A stretch of DNA of 64,000 nt from assembly GCA_016946835.1 (NCBI GenBank), contig JACVTC010000047.1, positions 1,114,001-1,178,000 of the forward strand, written 5' to 3'. How positions within the stretch are numbered: the stretch's first letter is position 1; each line of letters opens with the position of its first letter. This document shows, piece by piece, positions 1 to 9,046 of the stretch. Under the pieces are notes generated by a model, which made no database searches, had not been told where the DNA came from, and saw nothing but the letters and a program-made list of their open reading frames with translations. The position numbers and the translations under genes are program-made. Source of the stretch: Neocallimastix lanati (nom. inval.) (Eukaryota > Neocallimastigomycota > Neocallimastigomycetes > Neocallimastigales > Neocallimastigaceae).

Positions 1-800
1 TGATAGTTTAGTGAGTTGGTTTTTAAGTTGTTAATTTGAAAATTAGGATAGGAATTCATATTATTGTAATTATTATTCCATTGATTATTTGTAAACATTT
101 TGTTATTTCTTCTCGGTGGTCTAAAGCTATTAGGATTGATATAATTTCCTTGCTGACCATTATGAAATTCACCATAAAATGGATGTTGGACTAGTGGATT
201 TCCATTCATACTACTTTGGGTGATCATGACAGAAGGACCAATGTTACTATTCAGGTTTGTTTGTCTCGTATTAGTAAAAATTTCTCTTTCTGCTTCTTCG
301 GCAACTTCTGCAATTTTGAAGGCCTCATTTAAAGATTCGCATTCTGCCACTATAACTCTAGAACATGGGAAGACACGTATAGCTATTGAATTTGTATAAT
401 CCTTAACAGTGAGTAGTCTTCTATATTCAGCATTTAATTTTTTATACAATTTTTTATAACGATAATTAAATTTCTTTATGGATTCGTCATTATTAATTCT
501 TAAAGATTTCAGAACAGAACACTTGTCACTTTCAGTAATGTGTAAATGATCCTCAATAGCAGCCTGTATTTCTTTAAAATTAGGATATCTAATTTCTTTG
601 CCTTCTTTAATTTTTAAAGAATTTATGGGGCCTTTGATATCCTCTTCTACGGCTTCTTTTGCCCATGTAAATACTCTTCTTGGTTCCACTATATCATATA
701 ATTCCATAGTTTTTGAAAAGTCACCGATCCAACTCTCTACATCCTTTCCATAATCAGAAAGATGTGGTAATACTTTTAGTAATTTAGCAGCATCAAACAT
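1..800 (-). CDS. Gag-like protein of LTR retrotransposon R1 (partial)
   Basis: Reading leftwards from the ATG at 800, the frame stays open to the window edge (about 266 codons), so the C-terminus is missing. The N-terminus (MFDAAKLLKVLPHLSDYG, then a helical stretch with VESWIGDF) resembles the R4 Gag in layout: an N-terminal capsid-like helical region followed by an Asn-rich tail (NNQWNNNYNNMN). Any zinc knuckle would lie outside the window. The leader, PBS and 5' LTR of the same element lie just upstream. Its role is inferred as particle-forming Gag of a Ty3-like element. Whether R1 also carries pol cannot be seen. Confidence 0.7.
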   Translation of the reverse strand, partial: MFDAAKLLKVLPHLSDYGKDVESWIGDFSKTMELYDIVEPRRVFTWAKEAVEEDIKGPINSLKIKEGKEIRYPNFKEIQAAIEDHLHITESDKCSVLKSLRINNDESIKKFNYRYKKLYKKLNAEYRRLLTVKDYTNSIAIRVFPCSRVIVAECESLNEAFKIAEVAEEAEREIFTNTRQTNLNSNIGPSVMITQSSMNGNPLVQHPFYGEFHNGQQGNYINPNSFRPPRRNNKMFTNNQWNNNYNNMNSYPNFQINNLKTNSLNY

Positions 801-946
801 TTTTTTTTTAGTTTAGTAATAATTTAATTATTAAAGAAATTTTATATATATATATATATATTTTTATAATAACTGATAATAAAATAAAAAAAAAAAAAAT
901 ATAGAAAATAATTTTAAGAGAATAATATAAAATAAAATTTGAAATA

Positions 947-998
<52 letters not shown>

Positions 999-1159
999 GT
1001 ATATTATATATAAATATATGTTATCTCAGTAAAGAAAAAAAAAATAAGGAAAAAAATAATAAGAAAAATTAAAATATGTTTAAACAAAATAAAATAAATC
1101 AGTGTTATTATTATTGATTTAGATTTCTTCTATTATTTTCATACTATTTTATCTTGCTC
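801..1159 (-). other. 5' leader of R1, with long oligo-A tract
   Basis: This is the non-coding leader between the PBS and gag of R1. It is almost pure A/T. It contains a 44-nt T run on the plus strand (950-993), which is an A tract in the element transcript, and a short (TA)n at 842-860. No hairpin array like those of R2, R3 and R5 is visible here. Confidence 0.6.
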
Positions 1160-1177
1160 CCCCCACGTTGGGCGCCA
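1160..1177 (-). promoter_or_regulatory. Primer binding site of R1 (tRNA-Lys type)
   Basis: On the minus strand the sequence reads TGGCGCCCAACGTGGGG, five bases inside the 5' LTR. It begins with the TGG that pairs with the tRNA CCA end. From memory, it is complementary to the 3' end of eukaryotic tRNA-Lys(CUU). The other elements in this window use different primers. Confidence 0.75.
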
Positions 1178-1182
1178 AAATT

Positions 1183-1724
1183 TGATACGATATTATTAAA
1201 AGTATCAGTGTTCGGTTGAGCAAGTTGTTTGATTATAAAATAATATATTCTAACAGAAGAATATAATAATAAACACACACTAATAAAATATATAGTAAAC
1301 AATAATAATTCTTTTGTCGTATTTTAATTTTATTATTTTATTTTATATTTAAATATTAATCAATATATTTTATTATTTTAGTTATATTAATACATATTAA
1401 ATTCTACTAAATTTTATATTAGTTAATTCCTCTGAATAACTAATTATTTTCTTTATAACTATAATTATAATAATATTAAGTTTTCTCTCCTTAATATTAA
1501 CTTTTTAGTTAGCTCTCTAACTTCCTTCTTAATTTATTATTTATTTTCTTCATTATATATTTCATTATTTCTCTTAACTCTATTCTATTGGTTAGTTTAT
1601 CTTATTTAATTTTATTAATACTTATTAATTGTACAAACTCATTTATTTACATGTATTAAATTATTTATCTATTATTTAAATTATTTTTATAGTTATTTCT
1701 ATATTATTTGTAAGTGTCGTATCA
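1183..1724 (-). repeat. 5' LTR of R1
   Basis: This 542-bp AT-rich segment is bounded by perfect 8-bp inverted ends, TGATACGA and TCGTATCA. It abuts the R1 PBS. The R4 LTRs have nearly the same ends (TGATACGG/A and CGTATCA), so R1 and R4 belong to one family. R2 begins one base after this LTR. Confidence 0.8.
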
Positions 1725-1725
1725 C

Positions 1726-2768
1726 TGTTATGGTTCGAGGAATTCAAAAAAAAAAAATTTATATAATATTAAAACACAAAAAAAAAATTTTATTCTTTCA
1801 CAATAATTTTTATTTATTTATTATATTTTTATTTTAATTTTTATTTTATTATTATTATTATTTTTATTTATTTATTTTATTTTTATTTTATTTTTATTAT
1901 TATTTTTATTTATTTATTTTATTTTTATTTTATTTTTATTATTATTTTTATTTATTTTTATTTATTATTTTTTTTTTATTTATTTATTTTTATTATTTCT
2001 ATTTTTTTTTTCTTTTTTTTTTTTTTTCTCTCCCCTAAAAAGGGGTTCCAAGGTAGTCAATTTATATCTTTTTGAAGATATAAAAGTAGCAAAGCCTCTG
2101 GAAGTAGTTGAAGAGATGGAAAAACAATAGATTTTTAAATCTTATTGATTATTTCCTTATTGTAATAAATAGAAATTTTATTATTTCCTAATATTCAAAT
2201 TAACCAAAATAAATCTATAATATAAAAGATGCATTATAGATAAGAATTAAAAAAAAAAAAAAAAAGAGAAGCAGTATTACAATAAAATTGAATACTTTAA
2301 CTTAATTTTGATACTAATTTAATATGTAATCTTATATATTAATTTGAATGACATAATAGAAAATAAAATACATTTATTAATATATGAAAAATCTTTTACA
2401 ATTTTAAATACAGAAAATTTTATTTTATTTATTTCTTTCATTTCAATTATTTCTTAATTCGAAAGACAGAAATATTGATAAAGTTATTTAAGTTGTTTAT
2501 ATACAGGAATTATTCCTTATTTAGAAAAATAATACTAAAAGTAATTAGTACTATGTTATTGCTAAACTCTCATAAATTTAATTTACCTTTATAAGGAATG
2601 AACATAAATTTAAATTAAATTTTATGTATAAACTTAAATTTTCAGATCAAATAATATAGTAAAATTATTAATGTAAAGAATACATAAATTTATTAATATT
2701 TTAAAAATCACCTTGACTATATTAAAAGGTTTTTAATAAGAATCAATTTATTACTTCATTCTTTATCA
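1726..2768 (-). repeat. 3' LTR of R2
   Basis: It begins TGTTATGGTTCGAGG and ends TTCATTCTTTATCA on the plus strand. It is near-identical to 9047-10093. It contains long T/A/ATTT-rich runs (1800-2030), then the CCCCTAAAAAGGGG palindrome near 2032-2045. Confidence 0.9.
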
Positions 2769-2781
2769 CGATGCCCCCGCT
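2769..2781 (-). promoter_or_regulatory. Polypurine tract of R2
   Basis: On the minus strand AGCGGGGGCATCG immediately precedes the 3' LTR. The equivalent positions of R3 and R5 read AGTGGGGGCATCT, so the G-rich tract is conserved as the plus-strand primer site. Confidence 0.65.
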
Positions 2782-2791
2782 AAGACTCAAG

Positions 2792-5700
2792 CTATATTGT
2801 AGCTGAGTTATATTTTACTATATTTTTGAGGTGTACATTCCGATTTAATAATATTCCTGAATTTGGATCAGCTAACGTAACTGTATTAAACTTTTTCTTG
2901 ATTACTTTTAAAGGTCCATTAAAATAAGGTTCTAGTTTAGTTCTACTAAAGTTTCTAACTAGGACTAAATCTCCCTCCTTGATTTCCTTAGCCTGATTCA
3001 TACTTTGTTTTTCTTCTCGTCTAACAGCCCAATATTTATTTGCATTTTTCACATTTTCTGATGCTTCTATGGTCCATCTATAATGAGATATAAACTTTTC
3101 CAATAGAATTTCATCAGAAGATTTATTTATACCTTTAGTCGGTCTTGCAGCTATATCAAAAGGTTGTTGGTCTTCACGACCATAAACTAATTCAAAACTA
3201 GAATGGTTAGTGGTACTATTTTTAACAGTTCTTAAAGCCCAGAGAGCAGAGGGTAATACCTCATCCCAATCTTTATTTTTTGTCCCAAGCAATCTAAGGA
3301 GTTTACCAATTTCTTTATTACGATTTTCCGTAAGTCCATTAGATTCGGGATGATATGTTGTAACAAATTTTATATATACATCATATAGGTCTAAAAATAT
3401 TTTAGTCATATCTGATGTAAATTGGGCACCATTATCGGTGGTAATTACTTGGGGAACTCCATGACGAGAAAATACGTTAATAAGGAACTTAATTACGTCT
3501 TTAGAAGTGATATTTTCAGTGGGTTCTGCTTCTACCCACTTAGTGAAATAATCAACAGCTACTATTATATATTGATTATTACTTCTAGTTTTAACCAGTG
3601 GACCGATAATGTCCAAACCAAGATGTACAAAAGGTCCTTCCACTTTAGTAGGTAGATTTTCTGTAGGCTCTGGATAAGGTTGTGGTCGATTTAATTGACA
3701 TTTTTCACACTTACTGACAACACGTTTAACATCATTCACCATGTCGTTCCAATAATAACTCTTACGTAAACGTTGATAAGTCTTATAATAACCATCGTGT
3801 CCAATATTATGAGCCTCTAATATTAATTTTATTCTTTCATTAAGATCGGTTACTAATTTTCTATAATTGTTACCATCAATAAAGTAGTCAATACCATCAA
3901 TAGTGGTGAATTTTTCATTGATAAAATCATGTATTACTTTGGATAATAAGGCTTCATTTTCATCATTCGTATTATCATGGTTAATTATTTTCGTAGCTAA
4001 AACTACATTTTCTTTATTATTTTTCATTCGGGATAGGGCATCAGCAAGCACATTCTTTTTACCGGTTTCATATCTAATGTCTACACCAAGCATACTAGCT
4101 GTCAAACACCACCTAGTTTGCCTTGCATTATGTGGTTCCTTATTTTTGAACAACCCTAGTAACGGTTTATGGTCCGTATATACAATAGTTGGTATTGGAT
4201 TTCCATCTATATACGGTTTTAATTTAGTTATACAATAATATAGAGCAGCACCTTCTAGGTCTGTTATACCATAATTTTTTCTGCTCTGGTCATCGATAAA
4301 ATTATAAACACACTTTCCTATTAAAGGAAATAGGATTCTATTCATTTCTCTTTGAAAGGTTGCAGGAGCGTTGGTTAAACCAAATGGCATAACTTTAAAT
4401 TGGTAGTTACCAAACTTAGTGGTGAAAGTTGTTATACCAATACTTTCTTCCTCCATTAAAATTTGGTGATATCCAGAGTATAAGTCAATGGTAGTGAAGA
4501 TAGTTGCACCATTGAGACTATCAAAAATTTCATCAATGTATGGTATAGAATAAGAATCCTTTATAGTAGAATCATTAACCTTCCTATAATCTACACACAT
4601 ACGCCATTTCCCATTAGGCTTTGGTACTAGAACAATAGGCGAAGACCATTCAGAATTTGAAGGCTCAATTAACTTTTTATTAATTAACTTAGTTAATTCT
4701 TCCTTTAAAATATCTGTCTTTAATTTTGTTAGCCGATAAGCTCTTTGTTTTATAGGTTTGGTACCAGCTTTTAGATTTATTTTGTGTGGTGAAAGCAATG
4801 ATGGTGTTAATTCCTCAGACGACGTAGCAACAATTTCTATATTGTCCTCTAATAGGTGTATTATATCAGTTCTATATTTTTCATTTAGAGTATTCATAAA
4901 TATTGTATTATGTATATATTCCATAGGTGGTAATCCTTCTAATTTCTTTAATTCCCCACCAGCATATTTTTCCTTACTATTATCCTCAAGTAATTTGTTA
5001 ACACTACAAATATATTTTTCGTCAATTGCAGAATTATTTATTGGTGTAATAGAACTGATAGTACCATCCATGTTATATTTACATAAGCAATTATTTAAGG
5101 GATTAATAAATAATCTATTATCAACTATAGTTTTTAAATTAATTAGCATGTCATAAAATGGTTCCTCTTTTTCTACAATTCGGAAATCAATTAACAATGA
5201 AAGCTCATTAATTTTCACAGGTATCCTAACGACTATTCCTTCAGAGTATTCATCGTCTCTAGTGGCAAGCATTATTCTACCACAACTATGACCAACAACG
5301 GTATATTGGTATGGTAGAGAATTATAATATTTTTGTGACATAATATTTAAATTACTACACGTATCAATAAGTAATTTTCCAGATACACCATCAACAGAGG
5401 CATCTACCATTGCAATATCCTCCTCTGTTATTTCTGTACTTTCACTTTTATAGTTATGATCAACATTATTAACTAATGTTGTAGTAGCAACTACATTATT
5501 AATAGCGCCAACAACATTAGTGGTGGCTTTTACTAGTTTTAAACCTTGGGAAACTTGACTTCTTATTTTAGGCCCAGCATTCCAAAGCTGTCCAAAGGTA
5601 ATATTACACTTAGTATTGCTTAAATCATCCCATACATCATATTCCTTATAATTAGAAAGCATTTTAATAATTCGATTTACCCGAGGTATTTTCATACTAT

Positions 5701-6472
5701 TATTATTATCATTATTATTATTATTATTATTAATACCATCTGTATTAATTAATTTATTTAATATATTTTTATTATTCGTTACATGATTATTATCGATAAT
5801 AGTTTCATTATTATTAATATTAATAGTATTATTATTATTAATATCATTTACGACTGGGGTTTTTCTAATAGTTCCGTTGTTACTATTATTAGGATTACTA
5901 GTATTATTATTATTATTTTTGTCTTTTTTTCTTTCTCTAGTTTGGTTAATTTCCCTTGGAGCTTCTACATTATCAACTTTTGAAGTTATTTCCTCTTTAT
6001 TAGTAATTAAGTTTACATTAGACTGACTGGATGATGCAGTTTCGAATTCTTTAGAATTAGTACTAGATTTCAAAAATCTTTCTTTATCACGTATTGCTTT
6101 TTCAATTTTCTTTTCTTTATTGATATTTGGTTGCATAATTATTGATGTTTGCAACTGTTTCTTATGAGGTATCAACTCTTCAGTTTCCAATTCTCTTTCT
6201 TTTCTTTTTCTTAATGCAGGAGTGTTTATAGGTCGTGGATTATCACGTAGGCTTTTATGAATTTTCCTTCCTTTTCCATTATCTAACTCAACATCACTTT
6301 CATCAAGTTTTCTTTTTGCCGCACCGACAAAATATTCTCCTACCTGATCATGACTTTTGATAGTATAATCCACTCTGTAGTCTTTACTTTCTGCATCAGA
6401 AGAATTGGAAGTATATTTTAATGAAGCTATTTTTTTGATGGGAGTGCTTCCTCTCCCTTCTACTGGTTTAAA
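2792..6472 (-). CDS. pol: R2 Pol polyprotein with in-frame RT/RNase H deletion
   Basis: The frame runs from the slippery site at 6466-6472 to the stop at 2792. There is no early ATG (first possible start is GTG at 6373), so expression by -1 frameshifting from gag is inferred. Counting from 6373, a basic Asn-rich N-terminal region is followed by an aspartic protease (LLIDTCSN, Asp about 337) and RT fingers/palm (about 540-695, MPFGLTNAPATFQ, FIDD). The frame then jumps directly to KNYGITDLEG of RNase H. Compared with R3, about 177 residues are missing: the rest of RT, the connection and the first RNase H catalytic Asp (TDAS). Integrase is complete, with an HHCC zinc module, the DDE residues in LGLDIIG, TTDNG and NGLTENRNKE, and a C-terminal GPL-type module. 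With the deletion, reverse transcription by this protein should fail. Confidence 0.85.
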   Translation of the reverse strand, partial: FKPVEGRGSTPIKKIASLKYTSNSSDAESKDYRVDYTIKSHDQVGEYFVGAAKRKLDESDVELDNGKGRKIHKSLRDNPRPINTPALRKRKERELETEELIPHKKQLQTSIIMQPNINKEKKIEKAIRDKERFLKSSTNSKEFETASSSQSNVNLITNKEEITSKVDNVEAPREINQTRERKKDKNNNNNTSNPNNSNNGTIRKTPVVNDINNNNTININNNETIIDNNHVTNNKNILNKLINTDGINNNNNNNDNNNSMKIPRVNRIIKMLSNYKEYDVWDDLSNTKCNITFGQLWNAGPKIRSQVSQGLKLVKATTNVVGAINNVVATTTLVNNVDHNYKSESTEITEEDIAMVDASVDGVSGKLLIDTCSNLNIMSQKYYNSLPYQYTVVGHSCGRIMLATRDDEYSEGIVVRIPVKINELSLLIDFRIVEKEEPFYDMLINLKTIVDNRLFINPLNNCLCKYNMDGTISSITPINNSAIDEKYICSVNKLLEDNSKEKYAGGELKKLEGLPPMEYIHNTIFMNTLNEKYRTDIIHLLEDNIEIVATSSEELTPSLLSPHKINLKAGTKPIKQRAYRLTKLKTDILKEELTKLINKKLIEPSNSEWSSPIVLVPKPNGKWRMCVDYRKVNDSTIKDSYSIPYIDEIFDSLNGATIFTTIDLYSGYHQILMEEESIGITTFTTKFGNYQFKVMPFGLTNAPATFQREMNRILFPLIGKCVYNFIDDQSRKNYGITDLEGAALYYCITKLKPYIDGNPIPTIVYTDHKPLLGLFKNKEPHNARQTRWCLTASMLGVDIRYETGKKNVLADALSRMKNNKENVVLATKIINHDNTNDENEALLSKVIHDFINEKFTTIDGIDYFIDGNNYRKLVTDLNERIKLILEAHNIGHDGYYKTYQRLRKSYYWNDMVNDVKRVVSKCEKCQLNRPQPYPEPTENLPTKVEGPFVHLGLDIIGPLVKTRSNNQYIIVAVDYFTKWVEAEPTENITSKDVIKFLINVFSRHGVPQVITTDNGAQFTSDMTKIFLDLYDVYIKFVTTYHPESNGLTENRNKEIGKLLRLLGTKNKDWDEVLPSALWALRTVKNSTTNHSSFELVYGREDQQPFDIAARPTKGINKSSDEILLEKFISHYRWTIEASENVKNANKYWAVRREEKQSMNQAKEIKEGDLVLVRNFSRTKLEPYFNGPLKVIKKKFNTVTLADPNSGILLNRNVHLKNIVKYNSATI
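6423..6472 (-). promoter_or_regulatory. -1 ribosomal frameshift signal, gag/pol of R2
   Basis: In the gag frame the last codons read CCT TTA AAC CAG TAG, giving the slippery heptamer T TTA AAC (6466-6472). The pol frame is -1. Eight nucleotides downstream lies a stem GGGAG (6453-6457) / CTCCC (6440-6444) with loop AGGAAGCA. The GAAGC in the loop can pair with GCTTC at 6423-6427, forming an H-type pseudoknot. R3 and R5 have the same layout. Confidence 0.8.
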
Positions 6473-7464
6473 GGTCCTTTGGAAAAAATCTGTTTCTTAT
6501 TTTCTTCTATAATGGCTTGTAGTTTGGGACAATGTTGTTGATAATGTCCAGGTTCTTTACAGAAGAAACAGGTTTTGACGGTAGAGTTTCTTGGTCCACG
6601 TGTAAGGTCCTCCCTTTCACTTTCATCAGAAACTTTCCTATTGTCCCTGTTTTCATAAGTATTTCTTGGTGGTGAACTACGACTCTTATTATAATTATTA
6701 TTATTATTGTTGGAAACATTTCTATTAGGACTTGGTACACGATGTAACCTCACAGCAAGTCTATCCACTTTTTCTGCAATTTCATAAGCCTTTGAAAGTG
6801 GTATATCATCAATTAAAGTTACTCTTTTCCAGGCCTCAATATTATTCTCAAGTGCATCAGCATAGTCCAAGATACTGATTTGTTTTTTGTGAGTTTTATC
6901 TAATTTTAAATATAATGTCCGATATCTTTTATTAAAATCCCTTACTTTTTCATTTCTACCAATTTTAAGAGCACGCAATTCCCTTAATAAGGTATTCTGA
7001 TCTTCCTTTGCCCCATAGAATACTTCAAGAGCGTTGACGATCTCGACAAAAGAAGGATAACGGTTAGTTCTAACACTATCATTACTAGAACTACTTGAAC
7101 TAGTAGAGCTACTGGTGCTAGATCCTGACATCTCACCAGTATCAGTGGAACCATTCAATTCTACATCTTCTTCTGCTGTAGTAGCAGGTAGTTCTAATTC
7201 TTGGATAATTTGTCTTGGTTCACCAGTAGACGTTAATAGGCAAGCAACAAAAATAGTTTTTGGATCAGTGATATTTTGTAATTGGATCCATAACTCAATT
7301 TCAGAAGCCCAAGATTTTATATCCAAATGGTCCTTGTTTAATTTATCAACATATTTTAGTTCCTTTTTAAGATCTTTAAATGAAGGAACATTAGTAGTAT
7401 CATTAGTAACTGAAGCCATATTTCTTGAGTAGAAATTATACAGTAATATAGGTAAAATATTCAA
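6460..7464 (-). CDS. gag: R2 Gag
   Basis: This 334-residue capsid/nucleocapsid protein has a helical capsid region (FKDLKKELKYVDKL...LDIKSWASEIELWI, later FYGAKEDQNTLLRELRALKIGRNEKVRDFNKRYRTLYLKLD). A Ser-rich insert and a basic Asn/Arg linker precede a single zinc knuckle, CFFCKEPGHYQQHCP. Homologous regions of R3 and R5 begin just after a second Met, here MASVTND at 7419. All three nevertheless keep an upstream in-frame ATG encoding 13-16 mostly hydrophobic residues, so the longer start may be real. The stop is two codons past the slippery site. Confidence 0.88.
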   Translation of the reverse strand: MNILPILLYNFYSRNMASVTNDTTNVPSFKDLKKELKYVDKLNKDHLDIKSWASEIELWIQLQNITDPKTIFVACLLTSTGEPRQIIQELELPATTAEEDVELNGSTDTGEMSGSSTSSSTSSSSSSNDSVRTNRYPSFVEIVNALEVFYGAKEDQNTLLRELRALKIGRNEKVRDFNKRYRTLYLKLDKTHKKQISILDYADALENNIEAWKRVTLIDDIPLSKAYEIAEKVDRLAVRLHRVPSPNRNVSNNNNNNYNKSRSSPPRNTYENRDNRKVSDESEREDLTRGPRNSTVKTCFFCKEPGHYQQHCPKLQAIIEENKKQIFSKGPLNQ

Positions 7465-7477
7465 AATAAAAATAATA

Positions 7478-7824
7478 ATATTTTTTTTTTTTTTTTTTTT
7501 TTTATTTGTGTGTGTGAGTATGTTATAGATATATATAATATAGTATTAGAATTTATAAGTTTACAAACACTTCAGAGATTAGAAAAAAAAAAAAATAGGT
7601 AAGTTTACAAACACTTCAGAGATAAAAAAAAAATAAGTAAAATTTTTTTTTTTTTTTTTTTTTGTTTTGTTTTTTTTTTTTTTTTTTTGTTTTTGTTTTT
7701 GTTTTTGTTTTTGTTTTTGTTTTTGTTTTTTTTTTTTTTTTTGTTTTGTTTTATTTTGATATCCAAGATTAAAATATTTTATAATTATTGTTTATTAAAT
7801 TATATCTTTATAGTTATTTATATG
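7478..7824 (-). other. R2 leader segment, T/TTTTTG repeats
   Basis: Non-coding leader between the hairpin array and gag. It has several T runs on the plus strand (about 7482-7503, 7649-7664, 7672-7688) and a (GTTTTT)n microsatellite at about 7687-7745. In the element transcript these are A-rich and CAAAAA-type tracts. A 19-nt motif, TTTACAAACACTTCAGAGA, occurs twice (about 7560 and 7603). Confidence 0.6.
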
Positions 7825-8033
7825 AGGTTCGAAATACACTTCGACCACCTACAAGAAATATATTTTTAGGTTCGAATAACACTCGACCACCTAAGGAAAT
7901 TTTATATTATTGGTTCGAATACCTTTCGATCACCAATAGAAGATATAATTATATTAAGGTTATAAGCTCGAATGACACTTCGACCACTTATAATGATAAT
8001 TATTTGGTTCAAGATACACCTCGACAACCAAAT
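7825..8033 (-). repeat. Array of five covarying hairpins in R2 leader
   Basis: Five related stem-loops lie at 7825-7850, 7866-7894, 7909-7937, 7960-7993 and 8002-8033. Each has a core of the type TTCGAANNNCACTTCGACCA, in which TCGA pairs with TCGA. The flanking outer stem differs from copy to copy but stays paired: AGGT/ACCT, TTAGGT/ACCTAA, ATTGGT/ACCAAT, TTATAAG/CTTATAA and ATTTGGTT/AACCAAAT. These compensatory changes support a conserved RNA structure rather than mere duplication. R3 and R5 carry related arrays at the same place. Confidence 0.75.
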
Positions 8034-8040
8034 TAAACAG

Positions 8041-8119
8041 GTAGTAAAAAAAAAAAAATATAGTAGTCTTTCTTCTTTGGCTCAATTTCACTTAACCACA
8101 GAGTAAGAACAGTAAACAA

Positions 8120-8162
<43 letters not shown>

Positions 8163-9021
8163 CAGTACACTAGAATTTCTTATATGTAGCACGGAATAAA
8201 TTAATTGCTAAATTAAAAAAAATTAATATGGAAAATTTATAAATATTTCTTATATATATATTATTAGCTTTATATTATTTTCGGATCCGCAGATTCTTTA
8301 CAGGGCCGTTCGACCTCCACTATTGAACCGTCAGAATAGTGAATATAACAGAGTAGTGTGTGCCTGTACGAACACGGGACCTTACCACTTTTTCTATTCT
8401 GTTATCACTTGTATCACTAAACCTTATTCAATAATGCTCTACTACCTCCCTATGTGTAAAGCAATCCTTCTCCTATTCTCTAATATAAACGTCTAATTTT
8501 TATATCTATATATATCAACAGTCTTGGTATCAATATATAGATACTATATATATGTATATATTTATAAATTTGAATTTATAATTTCAATTATAATATAATT
8601 TAGTCGATAATATAAATACGAATTACTATATACACTTAATTGTAACAAAGCCTTAAGCTAAGGAGTTTTTCATCCAACAGCCGCCGATTACAATAAGTTA
8701 TAAATTGTATAAAAGTATTCTTATATTAATGAATAAATGTATAATATAATTAAATTATTATTCTTACTAATTAGTACTTGACAGGAATAAATATTTCAAA
8801 GTTTTATATCACACTGTTTCTCTTGCACAAACAGAAATATAACAACTTTGTTGAATGAAATTATTTATCCAACTAATATAGTAAGGACGTAGGTGCTACT
8901 TTAAATTATTAATATTTATTTATGTATATATTATATTTCTATATTATTGTAAAAAAAATTTTTTTTTTTTAATTAAATAAAATTATTGTGTATGTTTTAA
9001 TATTAGTTTTTAATTTTGAAA
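8041..9021 (-). other. R2 distal 5' leader with GC-rich island
   Basis: Leader between PBS and hairpin array. A 33-nt T run (8124-8156) is followed by a less AT-rich island (about 8280-8480) with pairing potential, for example CACTATT (8318-8324) with AATAGTG (8334-8340), and ATAACAGA with TCTGTTAT around 8344-8408. The remainder (8490-9021) is AT-rich. No ORF is convincing here. Confidence 0.5.
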
Positions 9022-9039
9022 TCCCCGATATCTCCACCA
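9022..9039 (-). promoter_or_regulatory. Primer binding site of R2
   Basis: On the minus strand TGGTGGAGATATCGGGGA lies seven bases inside the 5' LTR. The identical 18-mer stands at the same place in R3 (19179-19196) and R5 (38439-38456). It should pair with a tRNA ending TCTCCACCA, but I cannot name that tRNA. Confidence 0.8.
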
Positions 9040-9046
9040 AACTTTA

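Noticed and set aside
4270-4300. F-I-D-D instead of Y-x-D-D as a defect in R2 RT
   Set aside because: R3 and R5 also have FIDD, so it is the family form. The real defect is the deletion that follows.
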